A stretch of 64,000 nucleotides of DNA from Hoeflea sp. 108 (GTDB taxonomy: Bacteria > Pseudomonadota > Alphaproteobacteria > Rhizobiales > Rhizobiaceae), in contig NZ_KB890024.1 in NCBI RefSeq assembly GCF_000372965.1, positions 372,001 to 436,000 on the forward strand, written 5' to 3'. Below are positions 15,395-23,601 of the stretch, one piece after another. Made by a program: the position numbers and the translations under genes. Under the pieces are notes generated by a model. That model searched no databases and had not been told where the DNA came from. It saw only the letters and a list, made by a program, of their open reading frames with translations. How positions within the stretch are numbered: position 1 is the first letter of the stretch; every line of letters begins with the position of its first letter.

Positions 15395-16309
15395 ATGATT
15401 ACCTGCTTCGACATTGGCGGTTCAACGATAAAAAGCGCCCGCGCCCGATCGGCCGGCGAAATCGAGATCATCGACCGGGTGGCGACGCCACTCGACGATT
15501 TCGACGCCTTCGCCGCCGTCATCGCCGAGCGCGTCGGGACAGGCGAAGCGCGCACGAAGGGCGTGTCCATCTCCATCGCCGGCGTCGTCGACCCCGCCTC
15601 AGGCAGCCTGAAATGCGCCAACATCCCTTGCGTCGACGGCCGCCTGATCGCCGACGACCTGGCGAGGGCCATCGGCCTGCCGGTGTGGATCGCCAATGAC
15701 GCCGATTGTTTTGCGCTCGCCGAGGCGACCAGTGGCGCCGGCAAGGGCCATCGCAACGTCTTCGGCGTAATCCTCGGCACTGGCGTCGGCGGCGGGCTTG
15801 TCATCGATGGCCGCATCGTTGCGGGTGCCGGCGGTTATGCCGGCGAGTGGGGGCATGGCAAGGCGTTGCAGACAAGCGTTGGCCAGCCGCCCGTCGAGGT
15901 GCCGCATTTCGCCTGCGGCTGCGGCCAGTCCGGCTGCGTCGACACCATCGGCGGCGCCCGCGGCATGGAAAAGCTGCATAGGCTTCTCTGTGGCGAGGTG
16001 CTGTCGAGCACCGAGGTCATCGACCGCTGGCGCGCCGGCGAGGCGAAGACGAGCCGCACCATCGACATCTATCTCGAACTGGTCAGCGTGCCGCTGGCGC
16101 TGACGCTCAACATCATCGGCTCGTCCATCGTGCCTGTTGGAGGCGGCCTGTCCAACGTGCCCGAACTGATCGAAGCGCTGGACCGCGAGGTGCGTGGCCG
16201 CACCCTGCGCCGCGCCGCCAATCCGCTGGTGGTCAAGGCAGCGCTGAGCACCGAACCCGGCCTGATCGGCGCAGCAGCGCTCGGCCTGCAGGAGATTGCC
16301 CATGTCTGA
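15395..16309 (+). CDS. ROK-family sugar kinase (N-acetylglucosamine/N-acetylmannosamine kinase-like)
   Basis: A 304-residue cytosolic kinase of the ROK family. The phosphate loop is DIGGSTIK (6-13), the catalytic Asp is in ANDADCF (about 102), GTGVGGGLVIDG forms the second phosphate contact, GEWGH (150-154) is the GlcNAc-kinase E-x-x-H motif, and the ROK zinc site is H171/C174/C176/C181 (HFACGCGQSGC). It lacks a DNA-binding domain, so it is an enzyme and not a repressor. It is divergent from the LacI gene and overlaps cutC. In this locus it could phosphorylate the amino sugar released by the glycosylasparaginase. Confidence 0.92.
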   Translation: MITCFDIGGSTIKSARARSAGEIEIIDRVATPLDDFDAFAAVIAERVGTGEARTKGVSISIAGVVDPASGSLKCANIPCVDGRLIADDLARAIGLPVWIANDADCFALAEATSGAGKGHRNVFGVILGTGVGGGLVIDGRIVAGAGGYAGEWGHGKALQTSVGQPPVEVPHFACGCGQSGCVDTIGGARGMEKLHRLLCGEVLSSTEVIDRWRAGEAKTSRTIDIYLELVSVPLALTLNIIGSSIVPVGGGLSNVPELIEALDREVRGRTLRRAANPLVVKAALSTEPGLIGAAALGLQEIAHV

Positions 16310-17042
16310 GGCGACAATGTCTGAGACCGTCCTGCTCGAAGTCTGTGTCGACAGCCCGGAGGGCCTCGCTGCGGCGATCGCGGGCGGCGCCGACCGCATC
16401 GAACTCTGCGCCGCGCTCGAGACCGGCGGGTTGACCCCGTCGCCCGGCCTGATGGCGCTGGCGGCCAATGCGCCGATCCCGGTGTACGCGATGATCCGCT
16501 CCCGACCCGGCGATTTCGTCTACGACGATGGCGACATGGCCGCTCTCCTGGCGGATATCGATGCGGTGCGCGCTGCTGGCCTCGAAGGTGTCGTGCTCGG
16601 CGCTAACCACGCCGACGGCAGCCTCGACCGCGATGTGCTCGCCAAGCTGGCGGCGCATGCCCAGGGGCTGGGCATGACGCTGCACCGCGCCTTCGACCTC
16701 GCCGGCCCGGACTTTGACGGGGCCATCGACCTCGCCATCGAACTGGGCTTCGAACGCATCCTCACCTCCGGCGGTGAAACGACAGCGCTGAAAGGGCTGG
16801 ACGCTCTCGCGGCCTGCTTCACCCATGCCGGCGACCGCATCGCCATCATGCCGGGATCGGGGGTCAATCTCGAAACCCTTGGCGCCATCCTGGCGCGGCT
16901 GCCCTTCCGCGAAATCCACTCGTCCTGCTCGGTGGCGTCAGATGTTGCCGGCGGCAAGGCGCTGGAACTCGGTTTTGTCTCGCCACGCCCGAAGCACACC
17001 GACATCGACACCGTCAGGGCAATGAAGGCCGCACTGTCCTAA
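16302..17042 (+). CDS. cutC: CutC-family TIM-barrel protein
   Basis: A 246-residue protein with the CutC marks LLEVCVDSPEGLAAAIAGGADRIELCAAL, GGLTPSPG near the N-terminus, and HRAFDL followed by RILTSGG and IMPGSGVN in the second half. CutC was named for copper tolerance in E. coli, but the family has a TIM-barrel enzyme fold and the copper role is disputed. ATG 16302 lies inside the end of the ROK kinase gene with GGAG seven bases before it, so the two are coupled. That pairing argues for a sugar-related role here. Its stop is six bases from the convergent spoVR stop, leaving no room for a separate terminator. Confidence 0.93.
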   Translation: MSEATMSETVLLEVCVDSPEGLAAAIAGGADRIELCAALETGGLTPSPGLMALAANAPIPVYAMIRSRPGDFVYDDGDMAALLADIDAVRAAGLEGVVLGANHADGSLDRDVLAKLAAHAQGLGMTLHRAFDLAGPDFDGAIDLAIELGFERILTSGGETTALKGLDALAACFTHAGDRIAIMPGSGVNLETLGAILARLPFREIHSSCSVASDVAGGKALELGFVSPRPKHTDIDTVRAMKAALS

Positions 17043-17048
17043 TCGGGT

Positions 17049-18605
17049 TCAGGGCTGCTCGGCGAGGTCCTTGCTCGAAATCTCATAGAGCGTCTTGTCG
17101 GTCTGCGCATCGACGCCGACGAGGCTCACCTCGTGCCCCCACAGGCGCTGCACGTGGCGCAGGGTCGCGTCGCGGCTCTGCTCGACCAGCGTTCCGCCTT
17201 GGTGGACGGTGTGCTTGAGACGCAGCTTGCGGTCGCCCTTGAGGTCGGCGTCGACAGCCTGGATGTCGGGCTGGGTCATACCGACATCGTAGCTGTCCGC
17301 CAGCTTCGAGCGCACCCGCTCGTAGCCGCGCTCGTCATGGATTGCGGTCACCTCGTAATAGGGGTCGGACGATTCTTCGCGCAGCGAAAACAGCCGCATC
17401 TCGCGGATCAGCGCCGGGCTCATGAACTGGCGGATAAAGGATTCGTCGCGGTGGCTGGCCCAGGCGTCGATCAGCGTCGCGCGCCAGTCGCCATTGCCGG
17501 CGAAATCGGGGAACCAGTCCTTGTCCTCCGCCGTCGGCTCCATGCAGATGCGCTGGATGTCGCGCATCATGTTGAAGCCCAGCGTGTAGGGGTTCAGCCC
17601 GCCATAGCGCGGGTCGTCGAAGCTTGGCTGGAACACCACGTTGGAATGGCTCTGCAACACTTCCAGCATGGTGCCTTCGCTGATCAGCCCGCGGTCGAAC
17701 AGGCTGTTCATGATGGTGTAGTGGGTGAAGGTTGCGCAGCCCTCGTTCATCACCTTGGTCTGGCGCTGCGGATAGAAATATTGCGCGATGACGCGCACGA
17801 TTCGCAGCACCTCGCGTTGCCATGGCTTCAGCACCGGGCTGTATTTCTCCAGGAAGTAGAGCAGGTTTTCTTCCGGATATTCGATTGCCTGCTGGCGTTC
17901 GGACAGGTCGGTCTCGACCTCGCGCGGCGCGCTTGTCTCATGCGCCTGGGGCAGGGTACGCCACAGATCGCTGAAGGTGCGTTCCTCGTGCTCCAGCCGC
18001 TCGCGGATGCGCGCCTGCTCGCGCTCGACCGAGAGCCGAGGCCTGCGGCGATAGCGGAACACTGCCTGCGGCATCAGTGCGTGCGCGGCATCGAGCACGG
18101 CCTCGACCGCAGCCGGCCCGTAGCGCTCCTCGCAGCGGGCAACGTAGCTTTTGGCGAACTCCATATAGGCGAGGATGGCGCCTGCATCCGTCCATTGCTG
18201 GAACAGGTAGTTATTCTTGAAGAAGTGGTTATGGCCGAAGGACGCATGCGCGATGACCAGCGTCTGCATCGCCATGGTGTTTTCTTCCATGAGATAGGTG
18301 ATGCAGGGATTGGAGTTGATCACCAGCTCGTAGGCGAGGCCCATGCGGCCCCTGCGATAGAGGTTCGACTCGTGGACGAAATGCTTGCCGAAGGACCAGT
18401 GCTGGTACATCAGCGGCATGCCGATCGACGAATAGGCGTCGAGCATCTGTTCCGACGAAATCACCTCGATCTGGTTGGGGTAGAAGTCGAGATGCATCTC
18501 GTCGACGGCGATCTCCCGGATCGCCTCATAGGCGCGCGATAGGTCGCTGAAATTCCAGTCGGAACTGGTGAACAGCAGTTGCGGGGCTTTCGAACGCTTC
18601 TCCAC
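17049..18605 (-). CDS. spoVR: SpoVR/YcgB family protein
   Basis: A 518-residue cytosolic protein of the SpoVR family, with the typical stretches WSFGKHFVHESNLYRRGRMGLAYELVINSNP, HASFGHNHFFKNNYLF, and VMNEGCATFTHY near the middle. The name comes from a Bacillus cortex gene, but in proteobacteria it is YcgB, of unknown molecular function. It is last in the operon prkA-yeaH-spoVR and starts 9 bases after the yeaH stop. In enterobacteria these three are stress and stationary-phase genes. The conserved His/Glu-rich motifs suggest metal binding, which is not proven. Confidence 0.96.
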   Translation of the reverse strand: MEKRSKAPQLLFTSSDWNFSDLSRAYEAIREIAVDEMHLDFYPNQIEVISSEQMLDAYSSIGMPLMYQHWSFGKHFVHESNLYRRGRMGLAYELVINSNPCITYLMEENTMAMQTLVIAHASFGHNHFFKNNYLFQQWTDAGAILAYMEFAKSYVARCEERYGPAAVEAVLDAAHALMPQAVFRYRRRPRLSVEREQARIRERLEHEERTFSDLWRTLPQAHETSAPREVETDLSERQQAIEYPEENLLYFLEKYSPVLKPWQREVLRIVRVIAQYFYPQRQTKVMNEGCATFTHYTIMNSLFDRGLISEGTMLEVLQSHSNVVFQPSFDDPRYGGLNPYTLGFNMMRDIQRICMEPTAEDKDWFPDFAGNGDWRATLIDAWASHRDESFIRQFMSPALIREMRLFSLREESSDPYYEVTAIHDERGYERVRSKLADSYDVGMTQPDIQAVDADLKGDRKLRLKHTVHQGGTLVEQSRDATLRHVQRLWGHEVSLVGVDAQTDKTLYEISSKDLAEQP

Positions 18606-18614
18606 CTTGCATCC

Positions 18615-19931
18615 TCAACTGCGCTTGCCCGAAGGCGGCTGCTTGGCGAACAGCTCGTGGAAGACGGGGTAAATGTCTGCGGGCTTGGCGATGCGGGTCA
18701 TCTCGAAATTGGGCCACTCTTCGCTGACTGAGCGATAGGCGTTCCACAGCGACGTGCCGTTGTCGGCGTGGCGGAACATCTCGCTCTCGCGCTCGTCGAT
18801 GATCTCGACATAGGCGTAATACTGGCAGAGACGCATCAGCGTGTCGTTCAGCATCGAAACGCACTTGTCGGAATCGTTGGGGATGTTGTCGCCATCCGAC
18901 GCCTGGGCGGCGTAGATGTTCCACTCATGGCTGGGATAGCGCTCGCGGATGACGCGCAGCATCTCTTCCAGCGCCGTCGACACGACGGTGCCGCCGCTCT
19001 GGGTGCTGTAGAAGAACGTGTCCTCGTCGACCTCCGAGGCCTCGTGGGTGTGGCGGATGAAGACGATGTCCGTCTTCTGGTAACGCCGCTTGAGGAACAG
19101 GTGCAAGAGCACGAAGAAGCGCTTGGCCAGGTCCTTTTCGCGTTCACCCATCGAGCCGGAGACGTCCATCAGGCAGAACATCACAGCATTGGCATTGGGC
19201 ACCGGCTGCGGCTCGAAACGCTTGAAGCGCACGTCGATGGGATCGATGTAGGGAATGAGCTTGCGCCGGCGCAGCAGCGTGGCGTGCCTGTCGCGCAATT
19301 CGGCGAGGCGTTGCAACGTGGCCGGGATGGGCCGCTTCTCCTCTTCCAACTGCTTGATCTCTTCGGCGAGTGCGTCGAGTTCGTCCTGCTTCGGCCGATG
19401 CAGCGCGATGCGCCGGCCGAAGCTGTTGAACATCGTGCGCGCCACGCTGATGCTGGTCGGGTTGCCGCTCATCGTGTAGCCGGCCCGGCGCGGCCGGAAG
19501 GTCACGACCTCCTTGAGGTTGAGCTTCACCAGGTCGGGCAGCTCGAGGTCCTCGAAGAACAGGTCAAGCACCTCCTCGCGGGTCAGCGCGAACTGGAAGT
19601 CGTCCTCGCCTTCGCCCGAGGCCGACGGTTCTGAGCCCTTGCCGCCGCCGGCCGCCGGGCGCGGGATGCGGTCGCCGGTGCCGAACACCTTGTTGCCGGG
19701 CAGCACCTCTTCGCGCGTGCCGGTGTGGGTGGCGCGCTGGAAGGTCGGTTCGCCGATACCCTTGGTCGGAATGCGGATCGTCTGGTCTGTGTCGGCTGTG
19801 TCGATCTTTCCCGATTTGACGCGCTCGTTGATCGCCCGCTTCAGCTCGTCGCGGGCGCGCTTGAGGAAACGCTGCCTGTTGCCAAGGCTCTTGTCCTTGG
19901 GGTTCAGGCGCCGGTCGATGAAATTGGGCAT
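18615..19931 (-). CDS. yeaH: YeaH/YhbH family protein (von Willebrand A domain)
   Basis: A 438-residue protein of the DUF444 family. The N-terminus is basic and predicted helical (RRLNPKDKSLGNRQRFLKRARDELKRAI). A Gly/Ser linker near 90-110 leads to a vWA-like domain with the metal-site motif DVSGS (Asp256, Ser258, Ser260). It is normally encoded beside the PrkA kinase and is regarded as its partner or substrate. Here it is the middle gene of prkA-yeaH-spoVR, 22 bases after prkA. Confidence 0.96.
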   Translation of the reverse strand: MPNFIDRRLNPKDKSLGNRQRFLKRARDELKRAINERVKSGKIDTADTDQTIRIPTKGIGEPTFQRATHTGTREEVLPGNKVFGTGDRIPRPAAGGGKGSEPSASGEGEDDFQFALTREEVLDLFFEDLELPDLVKLNLKEVVTFRPRRAGYTMSGNPTSISVARTMFNSFGRRIALHRPKQDELDALAEEIKQLEEEKRPIPATLQRLAELRDRHATLLRRRKLIPYIDPIDVRFKRFEPQPVPNANAVMFCLMDVSGSMGEREKDLAKRFFVLLHLFLKRRYQKTDIVFIRHTHEASEVDEDTFFYSTQSGGTVVSTALEEMLRVIRERYPSHEWNIYAAQASDGDNIPNDSDKCVSMLNDTLMRLCQYYAYVEIIDERESEMFRHADNGTSLWNAYRSVSEEWPNFEMTRIAKPADIYPVFHELFAKQPPSGKRS

Positions 19932-19953
19932 TGTGTCCCCGCCTTCTCGCCGG

Positions 19954-21903
19954 TCAGCCAGCCTTGTTGACGCGCATGTACCAGTCGACCAGCCGACGCA
20001 CCTGGCGCTGCGTGTAGCCGCGTTCGGTCATGCGCTGGACGAATTCGGCATGCTGCTTTTCGGTCGTGGTATCGCGCTTGGCGCCGAAGCTGATGACGGG
20101 CAGCAGGTCCTCGACCTGGCCGAACATGCGCTTCTCGATGACCTCGCGCAGCTTCTCGTAGCTGGTCCAGGACGGGTTGCGGCCGTTGTTCTTGGCGCGC
20201 GCCCTCAGCGTGAACTTCACCACCTCGTTGCGGAAGTCCTTGGGGTTGGCGATACCCGCCGGCTTCTCGATCTGCGACAGCTCGGAATCGAGGATGCCGC
20301 GGTTGAGGATCTGGCCGGTGTCGGGGTCCTTGTAGTCTTGGTCCTCGATCCAGGCGTCGGCATAGGCGATGTAGCGGTCGAACAGGTTCTGGCCGTATTC
20401 GCTGTAGCTTTCGAGATAGGCCTTCTGGATCTCGTGGCCGATGAACTCGGCGTAGCGGGTGGCGATCTCCGACTTGATGAAGTCGAGATAGGACTGCTCG
20501 ATCTCGCTCGGATATTGCTCGCGCTTGATCGCCTGTTCCATCACATACATCAGGTGCACCGGGTCGGCGGCGATCTCCTTGGTGTCGTAATTGAAGGTCT
20601 CGGACAGCACCTTGAAGGCAAAGCGCGTGCTGACGCCGGTCATGCCTTCGTCGACGCCGGCCGCATCGCGATACTCCTGCATCGACTTGGCCTTGGGGTC
20701 TACGTCCTTCAGGTTCTCGCCGTCATAGACGCGCATCTTGGTGTAGAGCGGCGAATTCTCGTGCTCTGTGAGACGCGTCGACACGGTGAAGCGGCTGAGG
20801 ATGTCGAGCACTTCGGGTGCGCAGGGGTTGTTGACCAGCTCGCTCTCGCGCAAGAGCTTTTCATATATCAGCCGCTCTTCGGTGACGCGCAGGCAATAGG
20901 GCACCTTGACCACCAGGATGCGGTCGAGGAACGCCTCGTTGTTCCTGTTGCTCTTGAACTGCAGCCATTCGGATTCGTTCGAATGGGCCAGCACGATGCC
21001 CTGGTAGGGGAAGGCGCCGAAGCTTTCGGTGCCGTTGTAGTTGCCCTCCTGGGTCGCGGTCAGAAGCGGGTGCAGCACCTTGATCGGCGCCTTGAACATC
21101 TCGACGAATTCCAGCAGGCCCTGCGTCGTGCGGTTGAGGCCGCCGCTGTAGGAATAGGCGTCGGGATCGGCCTGGCTGAAATTTTCGAGCTTGCGGATGT
21201 CGACCTTGCCGACCAGCGCCGAAACGTCCTGGTTGTTCTCGTCGCCGGGTTCGGTCTTGGCGATGCAGATCTGGCGCAGACGCGATGGCATCAGCTTGAC
21301 GACCGAGAACTTGGAGACGTCGCCGCCGATTTCCTCGAGCCGCTTGGCGGCCCAGGGCGAGATCAGGCCGGTCAGCCTGCGCCGGGCGATGCCATACTTG
21401 TCTTCAAGAAGGTCCGCCATACGTTCGGGGTGGAACAGGCCGAGCGGGGATTCGAAGATCGGGCTGATCTGGCCGTTGACCTTCAGCGTATAGATCGGCC
21501 GCTCCTCCATCAGCTTCTTCAGCCGCTCGGCGAGCGACGACTTGCCGCCGCCGACCGGGCCGAGCAGATAGAGGATCTGCTTGCGTTCCTCGAGCCCCTG
21601 GGCGGCGTAGCGGAAGTAGCCGACGATGCGTTCGATCGTGTCTTCCATGCCGTAGAATTCGGGAAAGGCCGGATAAATCTTGATGGTCCGGTTGGCGAAG
21701 ATGCGCCCGAGCCTTGCGTCGGCGCTGGTGTCGATCAGTGTGGGGGCGCCGATGGCGTCCACCATCCGTTCGGCCGCAGTGGCATACATCGACGGCTGCT
21801 CGCGGCAGGCGAGCAGATATTGCTGGAGGCTCATCTCCTCGGTGGTCTGACTGCCGTAGATCTCCGAGAAAAGATTGAAGACGTCGGTTTCGCGCGTTTG
21901 CAT
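19954..21903 (-). CDS. prkA: PrkA/YeaG serine protein kinase (AAA+ core)
   Basis: 649 residues from ATG 21903, which has GAGG five bases upstream. This matches the usual length of about 640, although the frame extends further upstream. The N-terminal AAA+ core has Walker A GPVGGGKSS (115-123) after ILYLL. The C-terminal half holds the region annotated as the PrkA kinase domain (YEKLLRESELVNNPCAPEVLDIL and later parts). E. coli YeaG works in nitrogen-starvation and stationary-phase responses; related PrkA may act as an ATP-dependent protease instead of a kinase. It is first in the three-gene operon. A GGAAC-N16-AGTT element lies upstream. Confidence 0.96.
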   Translation of the reverse strand: MQTRETDVFNLFSEIYGSQTTEEMSLQQYLLACREQPSMYATAAERMVDAIGAPTLIDTSADARLGRIFANRTIKIYPAFPEFYGMEDTIERIVGYFRYAAQGLEERKQILYLLGPVGGGKSSLAERLKKLMEERPIYTLKVNGQISPIFESPLGLFHPERMADLLEDKYGIARRRLTGLISPWAAKRLEEIGGDVSKFSVVKLMPSRLRQICIAKTEPGDENNQDVSALVGKVDIRKLENFSQADPDAYSYSGGLNRTTQGLLEFVEMFKAPIKVLHPLLTATQEGNYNGTESFGAFPYQGIVLAHSNESEWLQFKSNRNNEAFLDRILVVKVPYCLRVTEERLIYEKLLRESELVNNPCAPEVLDILSRFTVSTRLTEHENSPLYTKMRVYDGENLKDVDPKAKSMQEYRDAAGVDEGMTGVSTRFAFKVLSETFNYDTKEIAADPVHLMYVMEQAIKREQYPSEIEQSYLDFIKSEIATRYAEFIGHEIQKAYLESYSEYGQNLFDRYIAYADAWIEDQDYKDPDTGQILNRGILDSELSQIEKPAGIANPKDFRNEVVKFTLRARAKNNGRNPSWTSYEKLREVIEKRMFGQVEDLLPVISFGAKRDTTTEKQHAEFVQRMTERGYTQRQVRRLVDWYMRVNKAG

Positions 21904-21970
21904 GGCACCCTCACAATGCCGAAGCCGGTGTCGGGAGTGATCGCCAACTTCAGCTCTTTGCCTACATCTC

Positions 21971-21995
21971 AACTTCCCTGAACAAGCAAAGTTCC
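21971..21995 (-). promoter_or_regulatory. Candidate EcfG (general stress sigma) promoter of prkA
   Basis: On the minus strand GGAAC is followed 16 bases later by AGTT. The alphaproteobacterial general-stress sigma EcfG recognises GGAAC-N16/17-CGTT, so this matches 8 of 9 bases. It would put the start of RNA about 60 bases before the prkA ATG. PrkA operons are stress-induced elsewhere, which fits. Confidence 0.5.
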
Positions 21996-22324
21996 GTCAC
22001 AGAATCTTGTGATCGAATATTTGCTGCGGACATATCGAACAGCTGGTTGAAGAGGCCATCAGCATGGCCGCAATGACCGCTGTCTTCGTCGGTAATTTAC
22101 GCTGATTTATGCACGCGGCATTTCAACTGTCGGCTGCAATCGCGCGTGAAGCGGGTCGGGCTGGCTTCTTATGCGGAACAGCCGGAACTGATTCCATTAA
22201 TACACCCGATTCGGGCCATCGCGCATCAAGGTCGTTAGATGGCGGTAGAAAATCGGGCTCCCTTCACTCAGATACGAGTCCGGTGGCGAACAGGTTTCCT
22301 GCTATTCGGCAGGTCGGGCAAATA

Positions 22325-22340
22325 TGCTCAATTCTGAGCA
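22325..22340. promoter_or_regulatory. Inverted repeat upstream of smoC, candidate SmoC site
   Basis: TGCTCA-ATTC-TGAGCA is a perfect 6-bp inverted repeat 62 bases before the regulator start. The half site TGCTCA occurs again in the smoE leader (about 23574-23579), preceded in both places by GCAAA. SorC-type regulators often bind near their own gene and the target operon. Confidence 0.4.
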
Positions 22341-22401
22341 ATTGCGCATTTTTGAAAATACTGCGAAACTGGCGCTGCAAGTTACAGGTGAGACGTCCGT
22401 T

Positions 22402-23358
22402 ATGAGTGCCCGGCCCGAAAGCAGCAATCCCAGGCTCGACGATGCGGCGCGTGCCGGCTGGCTCTATTATGTGGCCGGCAACACCCAGGACCAGATTGCC
22501 AGCAAGCTCGGGATCTCCCGCCAGACGGCCCAGCGCCTTGTCTCGCTGGCCATGTCCGAGGGGTTGATCAAGGTACGCGTCGACCACCCCATCGCTTCCT
22601 GCCTCGACCTGGCGGCCAAGCTGAAATCGCGCTTCGCGCTCGACCTTGTCGAGGTGACGCCGAGCGACCCCGACTCCACCTCGTCGACCATCGGCATCGC
22701 CCAGGCGGCGGCGGTCGAGATTGAGAAATGGTTGCGCAATCCGGAGCCGATTGTCATGGCCATCGGCACCGGCCGCACGCTCAAGGCGGCGATCGAGCAG
22801 CTGCCGCCGATGGAGTGTCCGCAGCACAAGGTGGTGTCACTGACCGGCAACATCTCGCCCGACGGCTCGGCCGCCTTCTACAACGTCATCTTCACCATGG
22901 CCGACACCATCAAGGCGCGCAGTTTCCCGATGCCGCTGCCGGCCATCGCGTCTTCGCCTGAGGAGCGAAAAATGCTGCACAGCCAGCCGCTTATCCAGCC
23001 CACCTTGGCGCTGGCAGCGCAGGCCGACGTCACCTTTGTCGGCGTCGGCGATCTCGGTCCCAGGGCGCCGCTGCTCGTCGACGGCTTCATCACCGAGACC
23101 GAGCTCAAGGCGCTGCAGCGGGCGGGAGCCGTCGGCGAGATCGTCGGCTGGGCCTTCGACCGCGATGGCAGGCTGATCGACGGCATCACCAACGAACGTG
23201 TCGCCTCTGCGCCATTGCCGTCGCGCGAGCGTTCGCTGGTCGTGGCGCTTGCCATGGGCGAGCGCAAACTCCCCGGAATCCTGGCGGCCATAACACGCCG
23301 GCTCGTCAATGGCCTGATCACCGACGAGCGCACCGCGGCAGCCCTGCTGGCGGGCTGA
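22402..23358 (+). CDS. smoC: SorC/DeoR-type sugar-binding transcriptional regulator of the polyol operon
   Basis: 318 residues from ATG 22402 (MSARPESSNPRLDDAARAG). An N-terminal helix-turn-helix (YYVAGNTQDQIASKLGISRQTAQRL) is followed by a SorC-type sugar-phosphate-binding domain, with PIVMAIGTGRTLKAAIEQLP and FVGVGDLGPRAPLLVDGFI. It lies directly before the sorbitol/mannitol importer on the same strand, as smoC does in rhizobia. The frame is open to 22324, but that codon lies inside the inverted repeat, so the later ATG is preferred. The inducer is expected to be a polyol or its phosphorylated product. Confidence 0.9.
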   Translation: MSARPESSNPRLDDAARAGWLYYVAGNTQDQIASKLGISRQTAQRLVSLAMSEGLIKVRVDHPIASCLDLAAKLKSRFALDLVEVTPSDPDSTSSTIGIAQAAAVEIEKWLRNPEPIVMAIGTGRTLKAAIEQLPPMECPQHKVVSLTGNISPDGSAAFYNVIFTMADTIKARSFPMPLPAIASSPEERKMLHSQPLIQPTLALAAQADVTFVGVGDLGPRAPLLVDGFITETELKALQRAGAVGEIVGWAFDRDGRLIDGITNERVASAPLPSRERSLVVALAMGERKLPGILAAITRRLVNGLITDERTAAALLAG

Positions 23359-23385
23359 AACCACATCTCCAATTCGGTCGACTGA

Positions 23386-23411
23386 AGACGGCAGGTGTTT
23401 TCCTGCCGTCT
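23386..23411 (+). terminator. Hairpin after smoC, possible terminator
   Basis: AGACGGCAGG and CCTGCCGTCT form a perfect 10-bp stem around a TGTTTT loop, 27 bases after the smoC stop. There is no T-run, so termination would be Rho-aided or partial. It separates smoC from the strong promoter of smoE. Confidence 0.5.
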
Positions 23412-23525
23412 CGACGACCATGCGCGCAGCATCTGGGCGGGTCCTTCGGTGACCCTAGTTGTCCAAAGCGTGGGCAATCGATGCCGCATTGGGCGGCCGC
23501 GGATCGGGCGCATCCAGAATCTTGC

Positions 23526-23553
23526 TTGACATAAATCATACGAGATGAATAAT
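23526..23553 (+). promoter_or_regulatory. Sigma-70-type promoter of the smo operon
   Basis: A consensus TTGACA (23526-23531) is followed 16 bases later by AATAAT (23548-23553), 48 bases before the smoE start. This is the best housekeeping promoter seen in the window and fits high expression of the binding protein. Confidence 0.72.
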
Positions 23554-23601
23554 TGCCCACAACTAAGGCAAATGCTCACCTTGGTTTATGGGAGGAATTC
23601 G

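Larger units (their letters stand above)
21904..22401. other. Divergent control region between prkA and smoC
   Basis: 498 bases without a gene. It holds the proposed stress promoter of prkA (21971-21995), an imperfect palindrome at 21996-22011, and the inverted repeat at 22325-22340 before smoC. Short frames across it show no domain or good start site. Confidence 0.6.

Noticed and set aside
19513..21981. Plus-strand frame of about 820 codons opposite prkA and yeaH
   Set aside because: It runs antisense to two strongly conserved genes and has His/Gln/Leu-rich shadow composition without any recognised domain.
21996..22011. TCACA-N6-TGTGA as a CRP/FNR site before prkA
   Set aside because: The half sites are in the inverse order of the CRP consensus, and the dyad is weak.
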